64,000 nt of DNA from Platanthera guangdongensis (lineage: Eukaryota; Streptophyta; Magnoliopsida; Asparagales; Orchidaceae), in assembly GCA_039583875.1 (NCBI GenBank), contig CM077166.1, forward strand, positions 81,032,564 through 81,096,563, given 5' to 3'. Of the stretch, positions 10,369 to 20,260 are shown one piece after another. The translations under genes and the position numbers were made by a program. How positions within the stretch are numbered: position 1 is the first letter of the stretch; the number at the start of each line of letters is the position of its first letter. The notes beneath the pieces are model-generated. The model was not told the DNA's origin and ran no database searches. It saw only the letters and a list, made by a program, of their open reading frames with translations.

Positions 10369-11202
10369 AGATTTTTCTCTCTTTCCACGGAGATGCTAGA
10401 CACAAGAAAGTAAGAACAATCAGAGTACCAGAGAAATTACAGTGACAACATACACAGACACAGAGATTTTCAATCAGTCTATCTTCAACAGCTTCTCTGA
10501 TCCTTTCACAAAAGCTCTGATACATAAAGAAGATATACTCTTAGAAGAAGAAGAACAATCATACAAAATCAAGAGTCTTCTTACTTCAACACTTCAGGAT
10601 TTACAAGGACAACAACTGTAAAATCTGTCAAGAAGATCCTTTAGATAAAGGCTAAAAGCTTGAAGGACTATCACCCTACAGCAAGGCTTCCATATTTCCC
10701 TGAACCACTCAATATATTAGTGGGAGCCATTTGCTACCATCAATAATCCACAAGCCTTCTCTCTAATTGTTGATAGAGAAGACAAAATCAACTCACTCAC
10801 CCACACTGTGTAAAGGGTTGTCATCTCCCTTCAAAAGTGATTCCTGGTTACAAGTCACCTGATCAAAAGACTTGGGGATTTGGTTTTTGAGCAGCTGATC
10901 AAAAGCTCATTTGTGTCAGGCATCAGATCAAAAACCTGACTGGATTCCTACCATGGTGGTAGAAGAGTGGATGTACCCAGGTTGGGGAACCACTACAAAG
11001 TTCTTGTGTCGACTGGTTTCCCTATTTCTTTTGTTTTCTTACTGTGGTTGTGATTGGTAGTTAGTTGTTGCTGTGTTATTTCTTTTAATCTATTTCTTAC
11101 AGCAATAGGACTAATCTGCATTATTCAGCAGAGAATTTTATAAAACTCTGAATACTCTATTCACCCACCCTAGAGTATTCCTGATCTAACAGCTCAATTT
11201 CA

Positions 11203-13560
11203 TGTTTGTCATCATATTTATTGATGGCATCCTCATATACTTGAGGACAGAGGAGGAGCACACACGGCATCTGATGCTGACCCTAGAGAGACTATGGGAG
11301 CACCAATTTTATGCGAAGTTCAGCAAATGCCAGTTCTGTCTAGAGGAGGTGGCTTTCCTAGGCCATATCATTAGTGGTGCTGGGTTGGCAGTGGACCCAG
11401 CCAAGATTCAGGCAGTTCGGGGTTGGCCGCAACTGAAGTCGGCCTCAGATGTGCGGAGGTTTCTAGGACTTGCCGATTACTACCGGAAGTTCATGGAAGG
11501 ATTTTCTCGTATTGCCCTACCACTCACATCCTTGACGAGGAAAGATGAGCCCATTGTATGGACCCCGCTGTGCGAGGTGGCCTTCCAGGAGCTAAAGGAT
11601 CGACTCACCTCAGCTCCTATACTAGCCCTTCCTTCGGGAAAGGAAGGATTCCAGGTCTACACCGACGCTTCCTACCAGGGCATGGGTGCGGTGCTGATGC
11701 AGAATGGTTACGTGATAGCATACGCTTCTCGGCAGCTGAAGAAGCATGAGCAGAACTACCCAGTTCATGACTTAGAAATGGGGGAGGTCATATTTGCACT
11801 AAAAGTCTGGCGACACTATCTGTATGGTGTCCACTGCGACATTTACTCTGCTCACAAGAACATGAGGTATGTGGACATGTAGAAAGAGTTGAACATTAGG
11901 CAGAGACGATGGGTGGAGTTTCTAGCAGATTATCAGTACGAGATGCACTACCACCCAGGGAAGGCAAATGTGGTGGCCAATGCGCTGAGCCAGAAGGCTG
12001 CAGACCCTGGAGCAGGAAGGCAATTGATGGCCTTGGAGTTGGTCCAGATGTTAGAGAAGATGCATATATCCTTGGTGTACGAGTATCACCCTGAGTTGTA
12101 CATGGAGTACCTAGCGTAGTTGATTGCCCCAGATGACATTCAAGACCGAGTCAGAGATGGGCAGAGGTAGGATGCCCAGCTAGAGCCAATACTCCGGGCC
12201 ATAGAAGCAGGTACAGCTGGAGATTACTCACTGAGGGACGGTCTAGTGTGTTTCATATGATGGATTTACATACCAGAGGGAGGCCAGGTCCGAGAGGATA
12301 TCATGACGGAGGCTCATTGCAGTCGGTATTCAGTACACCCGGGTGTTACGAAGATGACTGCGGACCTGAAGAAGACCATGTACTGGCCAGGCATGAAGAA
12401 GGATATCACCTACTACGTGACCTACTGCGAAGCATGCCAGCTGGTGAAGGCAGAGTGCAGGAACCCCGCAGGATTGTGGCAGCTACCTCTAGTACCAGAG
12501 TGGAAGTTTGATGATATCGCGATGGACTTCATACATGGGCTTCCTCGATCACGGACGGGGAACGATTCGATCTAGGTGATCATTGACCGGCTGACGAAGG
12601 TAGCCAGATTTATCCCGATCAGGAAGGATGACTCGGTTGGTGTGCTGGTTCGGAAATTCGTGGAGCAGTTTGTCCGTTATCATGGCATAACCAGGATGAT
12701 TGTATCGGATCGGGATGGACGATTTACGTCCAGGGAGCAGAGATCAGTACAGACTAACTTGGGCACTCGGATAAAATTCAGTACAGCGTTTCATCCCCAG
12801 ACTGATGGGCAGACGGAACACACTAATTAGACCTTGGAAGATTTGTTGCAACTCTGTATATTGGATCGTGGCGAGCCCTGGGAGAAGCTGCTGCCACTGA
12901 TCGAGTTCTCATCTAAAACCAGATACCAGTCTAGCATAAGGATGGCTCCTTATGAGGCCCTGTACTGTCAGAGGTGTAGGACTCCGCTGTCATGGATACA
13001 AGATGAGGATCTGAAGGCTTTGGGTTCGGGGTTTGTCGAGGACACCAAGGCTCGGATAAGATTGATACGGGACAGGATGCTAGAGGCACAGAGCCGACAA
13101 GCTAAGTATTACAACGCTCGACATCGTCAGGTGGAGTTCCAAGTGGGGGACCAGGTATTCTTGAAGATCCGACCAATGCATGGGGTTTCACCGGTGCGCG
13201 GTCTGAAGAAGAAGCTCAACCCAAGATATTTGGGGCCTTATAGGATCCACGAGCGGATCGGTCCCTTGGCATACAGGCTGGAGCTGCCACTGAAGCTGGC
13301 AAGCCTGCACAACATATTCCATGTATCCTCTCTCAAGAGGGCTCCACTACGCCAGGAGCAGCAGATTATGGTCACAGATAGGCCAGTAGCCTCTGATCGG
13401 TAAGTTCACCTGGAACCGGTCCGGATTGACAACAGGGGAATACGAGTCTTGCGCCGCAAGAAGGTTCCATTGGTCAAGTTCCTGTGGAGGAATCACGGGC
13501 GAGAGTAGTACACATGGGAGCCTCAGGACTTGATGCAACAAAGGTACCCTGAGCTTTTCA
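11203..13560 (+). pseudogene. pol: Gypsy-1 pol remnant (RT, RNase H, integrase, chromodomain-like tail)
   Basis: The whole remnant stays in one frame. It begins at the RT catalytic region FIDGIL, where the second catalytic Asp of the usual FIDDIL is Gly. RNase H follows (VYTDASYQGMGAVLMQ, then YHPGKANVVANALS). The integrase zinc region is near 12320-12450 (H..H..CEAC), and the core has MDFIHGLP, SDRDGRF and a Glu near TDGQTEHTN. The tail (VLRRKKVPLVKFLW, TWEPQDLM, RYPELF) resembles the Tekay/Del chromodomain, which in related elements steers integration to heterochromatin. Stop codons at 11880, 12117, 12168, 12573, 12831, 13401 and 13506 kill the gene; several fit CAG or TGG codons changed by C-to-T. 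Confidence 0.9.
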
Positions 13561-13673
13561 GTCAGGTATTACTCACAACCTCTCGGGATGTTATAATTTT
13601 CCTTACATATTTAAAACCTCGTAGGCCTAACTAGAATTTCAAAGACGAAATTTTTTTATTATATATTGGGATT
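13561..13673 (+). other. Gypsy-1 spacer before 3' LTR
   Basis: It holds AAAGACGAAATTT, the conserved pre-LTR motif of Del-type elements, but the purine tract that should follow is degraded to T-rich sequence. Confidence 0.5.
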
Positions 13674-13904
13674 TCTAACATCCCTCAGACCACTAGACCA
13701 CTAGGACTGGTTTTGTCATGAGTTGGTCATGACAAAACCCTAGGAAGCCCAAGAAGTCCAAGTAAACCTAGGGCTGTAGGTGAGACCACTATGGTCTGCA
13801 AATAGTAGATTTATGAACCCTAGTTTAAGATTATCATGGGGCTTCACCAAGACTTCAAGACCCAACCATGGCCTCACCAATCCATTGTAAGCTTCATCTG
13901 AACC

Positions 13905-14260
13905 CTAAGTGTCCATTGGAGTCAACTTAGGGTGACCAAGTTGACCTAGAACCACTCAAGGCCTAAACTGGGCAAGGTGCCCTAACTAAAGGCATTGTGC
14001 CCTAGTAAAAGCCCAACTGACCCTACCCGGGGTCTTTCTAAACCTAAGCTGGGGTCAATGGGTGACCAAGGACCCATTGGGGTCAACCTTAGAGGCTAAG
14101 TTGACCTAAGTCAACTCTAGCCCCGAAGTGGTCAAAGTGCCCTTACCAAGGGACAAGTGACCTCCAAGGTGCCAAGTCAGCCCTACCCAACCCTACCTAG
14201 TTCTTAGGGGAGATCAATGGGTCACCAAGGATCCATTGGGAGCAACCCAAAAGGTCAAAA
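13905..14260 (+). repeat. Degenerate ~150-base repeats in Gypsy-1 LTR
   Basis: A CCATTGGAGTCAAC-like phrase with nearby GGTGACCAAG recurs at about 13912, 14078 and 14240, and GTTGACCTA phrases recur between. The unit is about 150 bases and poorly kept. Confidence 0.45.
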
Positions 14261-17234
14261 AGACCAAAGTCTACCCAAGCCTACTTTGGGTCAACCTAAC
14301 CCAAATGTGCTAGCCCAAGCTCAAGACTCCTCATGTGGCTTCTTTAGGGAATAATGTGCATGGATGGGCTGCAAATAGTCCTCCAGGTTGACCAAGTCAA
14401 CTTGGTGACTAGGAGAGAGGGTGAGCTCCATTCCATGTTAATGGAGGAGAGAGAAAAGAAGAAAGAGGAGTGAATGAAGGGGCTCGACCATGGGGAGGCC
14501 AAAGGCCACCTTTAATGGTTGAATTCAACTCCCCTAAAGAAGAGGAGAAGTTTCCAGCCATTTACCCGACCACCAAATGCCTGGTTCAGCCCCCTCCTCC
14601 ATGGCCGAGCCGAGCCATTAATGGCTTTAATGGACATTGATAATCCATCTCCTCCTCTCCCTAACTGAGGCTTTAAACACCATTAGTGGGTCGAGAGAAG
14701 TCTTTCCCAATCCTTACCTGAAGAAATCGAGCTTCCCCACTATACAGTTGCAGAAATTGAGCGGCGGCGCCTTCAAAAATGGTTTCCCGGCGATCTTCTC
14801 GACTTCAGGCCGCCGGCAAGGTCCTCATCCTCTCCTTGCCTCATAGTTAGATCATAGCAATGCTTAGGTTCAAGGTTCAGACTCAATTGAGCAGAAACCA
14901 ATTCCTACTTTTCATAGTTTCGGGCCGAGGAATCTTCTTGGTAGAACCGCCGGAATCCGCACCTACGGCGGTTGTGTCGTAGTCAGTCGATAGCCACCAC
15001 CTCGATGGAGGTCTTGGTGGCGGTGGCCGGCCGGGGAAGTGCCGGGATGGGTAGCAGCAGCAATTTGGAGTGGATCTAGGCTCGGGCTATCTCAACCATT
15101 GGTTGGAGGTAGACGATGAGCCCGGGCCATTGGATCTGCGCCAAAATTCGTGCGCCAGATTTGATAATAATCATTTTAATTTCATTTTTATTTCATTTCT
15201 GTCACACTATTTGCAGTAGATGGTTTTAATTTTTAAAAATACTTATACTCCTCTACTGAAAAAGTCACCAACATGATTTTTGTAGCCCTAAGGGTCTATC
15301 TTTATTCAAAATTGATTGGAACCAATTTGGACCTCTGGTTGGACTAGGGCACCGATTTTGGTGGGACCTATACCTAGGGCTATCCTGAGAATAAAATGGG
15401 TGCCCACTCTTCATCCCTTGTCCAACTAACCTGAAATTCGGGCAGGCAGTCACCTTTTGCTATGCCTAGGGCCTGTCCAAAAATGGGAATTTTTGGAGAT
15501 ACTTTTCTATGGTTTTATGTTTTATTTCATAATACTAGGGTAATTTAATTAGGTGGTCTAATTAACTCTAAACCCTCCCAAATTTTGATGAGTGGTCTCT
15601 GGCCTCATGATATGTCTCTGTATAACTTTTCACCTCATTTGGATGTGGTTTGGATAGGTAATGACCTAACCCTAATTTTACCTTAATGAGGGGTTCTTAA
15701 GTAAAAAGTGCACTTTGAGGTTGAGTGGTCAAAGCACCTCAACAGAGGCTGAGATTTTGACCACTGACTTGGCATAACCTTTAACACCCTCATAGGGATT
15801 ATGGGGTGGTCTAGGGTAGTTTTGCCCTACGATCCAAACTCAAACCCAAAGGAGGGGCTTTTGAGTGTTGTGAAGGGCATGGGGTCAAATGCACTTGTGT
15901 GATCTTGCAACTTGGTAAAAATGATGCTATTGTAGCCCAAGTCCTCTGGTATGAATCTTAGAGGATTTGGAGATGGATAGACATCTCAAATCCCTCACCC
16001 TAGTTTAGGGCATAACCACTTTTTGTGTAGAATAAGCCACCAAAACTTACTAAAAAGGTGTGAAACTTAGGTACCATGGACTGTAAGTTATATAGGACCT
16101 CCTGTGAATTTATTGGAATTTTATCTGTAATATTACTAGCACCCCCTTTGTTATAAATAATGTGGCCATAAATGGTATTTTATTTATTATGATCATACTA
16201 TACATTATAGACTCATGAAATTTGGGCAAAAGATGTTTTAAGTCAAAATGATTATTCCTGAATTTTGTTATAAATTTTAGTTGAATAACTTTAGTACTTT
16301 CTTCACAAGTTTTAAAATGTGCAAATACGGTCAATAAATTATTTAGAGCTATTTACTTATTGCAAAAATTATGAAATTAGCTCTCTTATAATTTTAGATC
16401 AATAACCACTTGGAGAAATTAATTCATGATTTTTAGATGATTATTTGCAGTATATACTTTACAAACCCAAAATTTTGGGGATCTGACGTATAATTTATTC
16501 AGAGATAATTTCCTGCTGAAAACTTGGGAGAGACTGGTTTTTATGTTAAATAGTCATATTGAATTTATCATGAAGTTTGTAGAGCATTTTCTTGTCTGAA
16601 ATGAGTACTTCATATTCAAACTTGGTTTTTTGGATTACTAGAATAAATAAATAAATAATCAGATAAATTAGGAAAATTATGAATTTTTGGATTTAGTCTA
16701 CAAATGTCATTATAGCCCTCCAATAATTATTATAGGGGTACTGGGTGATTATTTTGTCTACCTCCCATTATACACTTCATATAGCTTAGGTTGGTCTGCA
16801 TTTAGTAAAATCGCAGAAATTGAGTTGGAATAAGAATTTGGGCACACGAGTTAGGGTTAGAGATTATGCAGTTTGGATAAACAATTGGGGGCATCTCTGG
16901 ACGACAGGTTGAGTGAAGTGTGGAGTTGACTAGTGTTAGGCGGTGCTCGAGATCGTTGAAAGATCGTCTTTCCCGTGGGGAGGAAGTGTCAAATACACTA
17001 AGGTTAGACTCAATACAACATCTAAGGAACTAGGAGTTGGGTATCAACCAATATAAAATAAGTGCATTGCGAAAGGGAGCTTTGGGCGTAATCCCATCGT
17101 AATTCCTAGTGCCTTCGAGAGCCCTTCACGGGGTATACCTTGGGCAGTCCTGGGCTAACCTAAATAGTAGGTAAAACTGAAATGCAAGAGTAACTATAAA
17201 TAATCTAGGTTGCACTCACACTCCCCGGGGTTAT

Positions 17235-17420
17235 GGGAGTTAGGTTAGGTCACTCGGGCAGTAAGCTCGGTGGATTGGGCGATGGGCAGGTTAGCCCGAC
17301 GAGCTTTGGCTCGGTTGATGTTTGTGATGGTCAGGTTGGCCCGACGAGGTTTGACTCGGTTGTTGTTTGTGCCGGATGGGATGGTCTGGGGAGCTTTGGC
17401 TCGGTGGTTATACATCAAGG
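17235..17420 (+). repeat. GC-rich short repeats (CCCGACGAG / GCTCGGTTG)
   Basis: The phrase TTAGCCCGACGAGCTTTGG near 17291 returns as TTGGCCCGACGAGGTTTGA near 17335 and again partly near 17385. The unit is about 45-50 bases. It lies in GC-rich DNA near the right end of the Gypsy-1 LTR. Confidence 0.55.
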
Positions 17421-17894
17421 TTGCATGTTCATAAAGTAAAGGTGGTGGGTCTTCGGTATTGGAGAGTCGATGCACCGACGCCAATACGTTGACTCGGCAA
17501 GTGTGGTTTAGCACTTGGCCAAGTAAAGTCCGGTGCGACAGCCGGCAAGAGTATGAAGGAGCTACACGTAGTGAACCAACGTTGAGGCCTATGATAGGTC
17601 TGACTGGTAGTGCAATTACCGGTTTAGAGGTGGGCGGGGCCCAACCCACCACTTCTGTTTGCCACTATGGAGGTATCCTGGGAGGTTCGGCTCTAGAAAG
17701 GGGAAACTAAAGTTCCGTGTACACAGAGTCAAGTGGGTGTGTTGCACCTGCATGTTTGTTGGGTACATTAGAAAATGTGTACCAGATTTGGAGAAGCCTA
17801 ACATAGCTCAATGATATTCATCAAGGTGTATTTGATGTTGTTTTGAGTTTATATGTGCAGGTTAAGAATATACAGGAAAAGTTTCTAAGTCCAT

Positions 17895-18420
17895 GAGTCG
17901 ACACCAGAAGAAGCTGTGTCGACACTTGTGAATACTTGTGTCGATACTTGAGAAAAGCTGTGTCGACAGCTGGAGTCAATTGTGTCGACACTTGGAGAAG
18001 CAGTGTCGACACACAGAAAGTTCAGTCGACACACAGAAAGTTCAGTCGACACATAGAAAGTTCAGTCGACATCAATTGTGTCGACACACAGGCCTTGTGT
18101 CGACACACAGAAAGCTGTGTCGATATCAAATGTGTCGACACACAGGACTTGTGTCAATATACAGAAAGTTCGGTCGACATCAACTATGTCGACACACAGG
18201 ACTTGTGTCGACACACACAGCAGAATTTCTTTTAAGTTAATTGTGTCAAGACAAGAAGTGACTGTGTCGACACACAGGACTTGTGTCGACACATTCTTAC
18301 AGAAGCTATGTCAAGAATCAGTGTCGACACCATGAGAGCTGTGTCGACATCACCAAGGATTATGTCGACACTTAGTCTACTTGTGTAGACACATGTGAAG
18401 TTCAGACTCGACATTTTTCT
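17895..18420 (+). repeat. GTGTCGACAC palindrome array, Copia-4 U3
   Basis: More than 20 copies or near-copies of the self-complementary 10-mer GTGTCGACAC (core GTCGAC) are spaced 10-40 bases apart with AGAAAG- or AGGACTT-like spacers. Many decayed copies differ by C-to-T or G-to-A in the CG. Confidence 0.9.
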
Positions 18421-18548
18421 GACAGAGACAAAGTTTCAAGAAGTGACAGGAAGACTTGACAACTGCCATAACCAACAGGTCTACTGCAACTGTCAGAACT
18501 GTTAGAAGTTGGTTAGCAACCGAATCAGCCGGTAACCTTGGATGAAAT

Positions 18549-18558
18549 CTATATAAAG
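18549..18558 (+). promoter_or_regulatory. Copia-4 LTR TATA box
   Basis: CTATATAAAG lies about 130 bases after the array, matching CTATATAAAGG in the Copia-3 LTR (56560). Confidence 0.75.
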
Positions 18559-19076
18559 ACAGATTCTATCAACAATATGATAGAAGTAAGATGAGAAGGA
18601 AAAAGAAGACGAAGTACTCAACACACAATTACAACAGAAGATCAAACATAAACAAGAAAATCCAGTCAGAGATTTTCAAGTGTATCTAAGTGAAGAATTT
18701 CAAAAGTTCTTCAGAAGAATTTGTAGAGAGAGAGAAAGATCCAACAATTCAAGTGAAGAAAGAGACTATCATCAACTAGTCTCTTAAGAGCAGATCCTGA
18801 ACTATCTGCAAAGAAGAATTCAGATTGATTTCTGGATTTAAGAAGGAAGCTCATTGAAGATCATCTTCAAGAAATTCAACCTTATTGTGTTCAGATTCAA
18901 GAAGCTTTGAAGAAATCCAAAGACAGGTTAATTTCTGGGTAATTAGATTCTTCAAGAACTGATCAAGAAAACTTTCTACTCATTATCTCTCAACTTGGGT
19001 GGAAGATAAAACATATTTTATATTTTTGCTCTGTAATATCATTATTAATCTGAGTTGTAAGCCTAGTTTATAAACG

Positions 19077-19300
19077 CTGAGGTAGGAGATTTTCATCTCT
19101 GAGTTGTAGGCCTTGGGAAGGCTGAGGTAGGGCTGAGTTCCTGAGGTAGGAGATTTTCATCTCTGAGTTGTAGGCCTTGGGAAGGCTGATGTAGGGCTAT
19201 GTTCCTGAGGTAGGAGATTTGATTCTCTGAGTTGTAGGCCTGGGTGTAGGCTGAGGTAGGGCTTAATTGCCTGAGTTGTAGGAGTGTGGACTCACTCTGA
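19077..19300 (+). repeat. 64-base minisatellite in Copia-4 LTR
   Basis: The unit starting CTGAGGTAGGAGATT and containing GAGTTGTAGGCC repeats at 19077, 19141 and 19205; the third copy is slightly divergent and is followed by partial units. Copia-3 has a shorter relative at 56985-57150. Confidence 0.85.
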
Positions 19301-19615
19301 GTTGTAGGAACCTCGACTGGGTTCTAAGATGTAAGATCTGTTGATTTGAGAAGGAAGGAAGAAGTTAGGCCGAATCTAGCACACTGCTAGATAGGCGAAG
19401 GGGGAAAGTGGATGTACCCATCATTTGGGGAACCACTATAAATCTGTGTGCCATCTGTGATTGTGTATAATTTTGTGATTTCTGTGATGTGGTAGCTGTA
19501 GATCTGATTGATTCTATTTGATTATCTGAATTAGTATTCTGCCTTAGAGTAAAAAAGTAATTACACCTATTCACCCCCTCTAGGTGTTTAGGTGATCTTG
19601 AAACCAATTCTTTCA

Positions 19616-19636
19616 AGTGGTATCAGAGCCAGGTTA
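19616..19636 (+). other. Copia-4 primer binding site (initiator Met tRNA)
   Basis: AGTGGTATCAGAGCCAGGTT follows the LTR directly, with the TGGTATCAGAGC core. Confidence 0.9.
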
Positions 19637-19693
19637 CTCAAAGATAGACTTAACAGTCTGAGTAAGTTCTGTGAGGAAGAATAAATTTGAACA

Positions 19694-19771
19694 GATGGTT
19701 CAGGAGAAAATCATAAGGAACTTGGTTCCATGAAGTTGCATATATGCCGGAAGGAAATCTCTAGAATTTGG
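19694..19771 (+). pseudogene. gag: Copia-4 gag start, truncated
   Basis: The ATG at 19694 matches the position of the Copia-3 gag ATG, but a small indel puts it out of frame. From 19730 the frame reads MKLHICRKEISRIW, matching MKLPICRKEIFDIW of Copia-3. The reading frame is lost at the junction with fragment X. Confidence 0.8.
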
Positions 19772-20260
19772 CAGGGGGCACACGGCCTGGGACACGGGCG
19801 TGTCCCAGGGCATGTCAAGCTTGAGTCGACGATTTGGCCGCTAGGTCGACGTTTTTCGCTCGACGAAATATCGAGACAGGGCACACGGCCTGAGACACGG
19901 GCGTGTCTCAGGGAGTGTCGAGCCCGTGTCGACGATCGGCCCGGGGAGTCGACGAATTCCGCTCGACGATGTGTCGAGACAAGGCACACGGCCTAGGACA
20001 CGGGCGTGTCCAAGGCCTTGTCGTGTGGTCAACGAACTTCGCTCGACGAAGTGTCTAGACTTTGAACACGTCCTGAAGCCCAGGCGTGTTCGGTGTGACA
20101 CGGGCGTGTCCAATAACCATGTGAGTCTCGGGTTATTTTCGGGGCTGTGTCGATGGAGGCACACGGCCGACCACATGGCCGTGTCAGTTGGAACACGGGC
20201 GTGTCAGGTCGAATACGGGCGTGTCGGATGCTCGTGTGTTGTTCCAGGTACGTCAATTTT
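19772..20260. repeat. Fragment X, left part: LTR-like with ACACGGGCGTGT and TCGACGA repeats
   Basis: Three roughly 110-base repeats run through 19772-20060. Each has CACACGGCC, GACACGGGCGTGTC and a pair of TCGACGA-type motifs. Further ACACGGGCGTGT and CACACGGCC phrases run to about 20225. The same phrases resume right of the Athila element (31520-31560), so the two parts are one fragment. Small ORFs here follow the repeat and are not supported as genes. Confidence 0.75.
20256..20260 (+). repeat. Left target site duplication (ATTTT) of Athila-like element
   Basis: ATTTT directly before the 5' LTR matches ATTTT directly after the 3' LTR (31510-31514). Five bases is normal for Ty3/gypsy. Confidence 0.85.

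Larger units (their letters stand above)
1..11202 (+). mobile_element. Copia-1, SIRE/Maximus-like Ty1/copia retrotransposon, 5' end outside window
   Basis: The order is LTR end, Met-tRNA primer site, gag, protease-integrase-RT-RNase H, a third ORF, polypurine tract and 3' LTR. Integrase before RT identifies Ty1/copia. The third ORF and the long LTR (2118 bases) point to the Sirevirus (SIRE/Maximus) lineage. The element lies inside a gypsy RT gene, which resumes at 11203. It is decayed, with several stop codons and frameshifts. Over the 180 bases that can be compared, the two LTRs are roughly 92% identical by eye, so the insertion is not recent. The target duplication cannot be checked because the left flank is missing; the right flank starts TGTTT. 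Confidence 0.93.
9085..11202 (+). repeat. Copia-1 3' LTR (2118 bases)
   Basis: It starts TGTTGGATACC and ends CTCAATTTCA, and its tail matches the 5' LTR at 1-180. U3 has a long palindrome array, then a TATA box at 10360, and U5 ends in the TATTCACC motif. The start resembles the Copia-2 LTR (the GGGCTAGGTTCACTA region), so Copia-1 and Copia-2 are related families. Gypsy RT sequence resumes at 11203. Confidence 0.92.
11203..17756 (+). mobile_element. Gypsy-1, chromovirus-type Ty3/gypsy element, 3' half
   Basis: RT-RNase H-integrase order and a chromodomain-like C-terminus place this in the plant chromoviruses, nearest Tekay/Del by eye. The 5' half lies left of Copia-1 and outside the window. 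The 3' LTR appears to be interrupted in turn by Copia-4 at 17757. Confidence 0.85.
13674..17756 (+). repeat. Gypsy-1 3' LTR, probably truncated by Copia-4
   Basis: TCTAACATCCC at 13674 looks like a mutated TGTAACACCC chromovirus LTR start. No gene is visible over these 4.1 kb, only short chance ORFs. The right end is the Copia-4 insertion point, so the true LTR end was not seen. The left boundary is inferred because no second LTR is in the window. Confidence 0.55.
17757..19615 (+). repeat. Copia-4 5' LTR (1859 bases)
   Basis: It starts TGTTGGGTACATT and ends CTTTCA before the primer site, and is homologous to 55460-57450. In order it holds a GTGTCGACAC array, a TATA box, a pyrimidine/purine leader, a 64-base minisatellite and the TATTCACCCCCTCTAGG motif. 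Confidence 0.92.
17757..19771 (+). mobile_element. Copia-4, truncated SIRE-like copia element (5' LTR plus gag start)
   Basis: A full 5' LTR, primer site and about 80 bases of gag match the start of Copia-3 (55460). Similarity stops at 19771 in the sequence AATTTGG, where Copia-3 continues with AAAGAAAGG but this copy goes into fragment X. No other part of the element is in the window. Confidence 0.88.

Noticed and set aside
14637..14846. 69-codon ORF in the Gypsy-1 LTR
   Set aside because: It has no domain, lies in LTR sequence, and no second copy was found to test it.
17936..18335. ORFs of Cys/Arg/Thr repeats (CVDT, STHR)
   Set aside because: They are translations of the palindrome array in an LTR U3 region, not genes.
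17895..18420. CRISPR-like spaced short repeats (GTGTCGACAC)
   Set aside because: The repeats are 10-base palindromes with irregular, related spacers inside an LTR of a plant element, and no cas genes are present.
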